The notes under the pieces are model-generated. The model was not told where the DNA came from, did not search any database, and saw only the letters and a program-made list of their open reading frames with translations. The position numbers were made by a program, and so were the translations under genes. A stretch of DNA of 64,000 bases from Nocardia spumae. GTDB lineage: Bacteria > Actinomycetota > Actinomycetes > Mycobacteriales > Mycobacteriaceae. The DNA lies in assembly GCF_020733635.1 (NCBI RefSeq), contig NZ_JAJFZL010000001.1:806001-870000 (forward strand), written 5' to 3'. Positions 63,939 to 64,000 of this stretch are shown here, piece after piece (within the stretch, counting starts at the first letter, position 1; each line of letters begins with the position of its first letter).

Positions 63939-64000
63939 TGCGCCGAGTGTGGATCCTGCTCGATCTGGTGCTGGTCGTGGTGTGCGCGGTCGCGGCCGTG
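63935..64000 (+). CDS. Start of a membrane protein, cut by window edge
   Basis: Only the first 22 codons are visible: GTG or ATG (63938), two arginines, then a hydrophobic helix L-L-D-L-V-L-V-V-V-C-A-V. AAGGAGG lies upstream. The helix start resembles DUF3054 proteins, but the fragment is too short to be sure. Confidence 0.55.
   Translation, partial: MMRRVWILLDLVLVVVCAVAAV

Overview
The window is high-GC actinobacterial DNA, most likely from Nocardia or a close mycolate-containing relative. The evidence is as follows. A heparin-binding haemagglutinin (HbhA) homologue, mycothiol genes (mshA and a mycothiol-type DinB enzyme), an EspG-type ESX chaperone and a solitary PapA-like acyltransferase are present. 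From about 13.7 kb to the end, the gene order follows, from memory, the Mycobacterium tuberculosis Rv0472c-Rv0514 segment. That backbone is TetR, DUF445, XRE, hbhA, DUF2516, deoC, DUF2993, DUF2505, murB, lprQ, SDR, mshA, YbjN, gpm1, senX3-regX3, Rv0495c, ppx1, Rv0497-0499, proC, a BldC-like protein, bS22, galE2, an acyltransferase, serB1, a glutaredoxin, and hemA-C-D-B. Unlike M. tuberculosis, the window has a rex repressor gene in front of hemA, has no mmpS2/mmpL2 or cmaA2 at this place, and carries several inserted accessory blocks.

Layout. 0-2.7 kb: end of a beta-propeller protein, then a TetR repressor divergent from a PapA-like acyltransferase. 2.6-7.3 kb: adhC, a ZIP metal transporter behind a 72-bp tandem repeat, and an envelope-protein-folding group (HtrA protease, VKOR, DsbA). 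7.5-10.3 kb: PPK2 and an orphan ESX group (EspG chaperone, WXG-like protein, small helical protein). 10.3-13.6 kb: methyltransferase, enoyl-reductase-like protein and UbiB-type kinase. 13.8-20.3 kb: TetR/DUF445, XRE regulator coupled to hbhA, then two duplicated alpha/beta hydrolases. 20.5-28.7 kb: purU, deoC and a murB/lprQ cell-wall block. 28.8-35.4 kb: mshA-YbjN followed by an accessory block (ROK kinase, DUF4287, TetR plus dehalogenase-like hydrolase, an orphan gene and a tiny ORF). 35.7-43.3 kb: gpmA, an ECF sigma factor with a SnoaL tail, a secreted CocE-type esterase, and senX3-regX3. 43.4-54 kb: small secreted protein, FMN reductase, ppx1, Rv0497-0499-like genes, proC, bS22, epimerase and acyltransferase. 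54-64 kb: serB1, glutaredoxin, the rex-hemA-hemC-hemD operon and hemB with downstream membrane proteins.

Genes work together mainly in haem synthesis under redox control (rex-hemACD, hemB), cell-wall assembly (murB, L,D-transpeptidase, epimerase, acyltransferase), thiol metabolism (mshA, DinB enzyme, DsbA/VKOR) and phosphate signalling (senX3-regX3, ppx1, ppk2). Sixteen genes show a TANNNT -10 element only 6-8 bases before the start codon, the arrangement of leaderless transcripts. No rRNA, tRNA, CRISPR array, insertion sequence or phage gene was seen.
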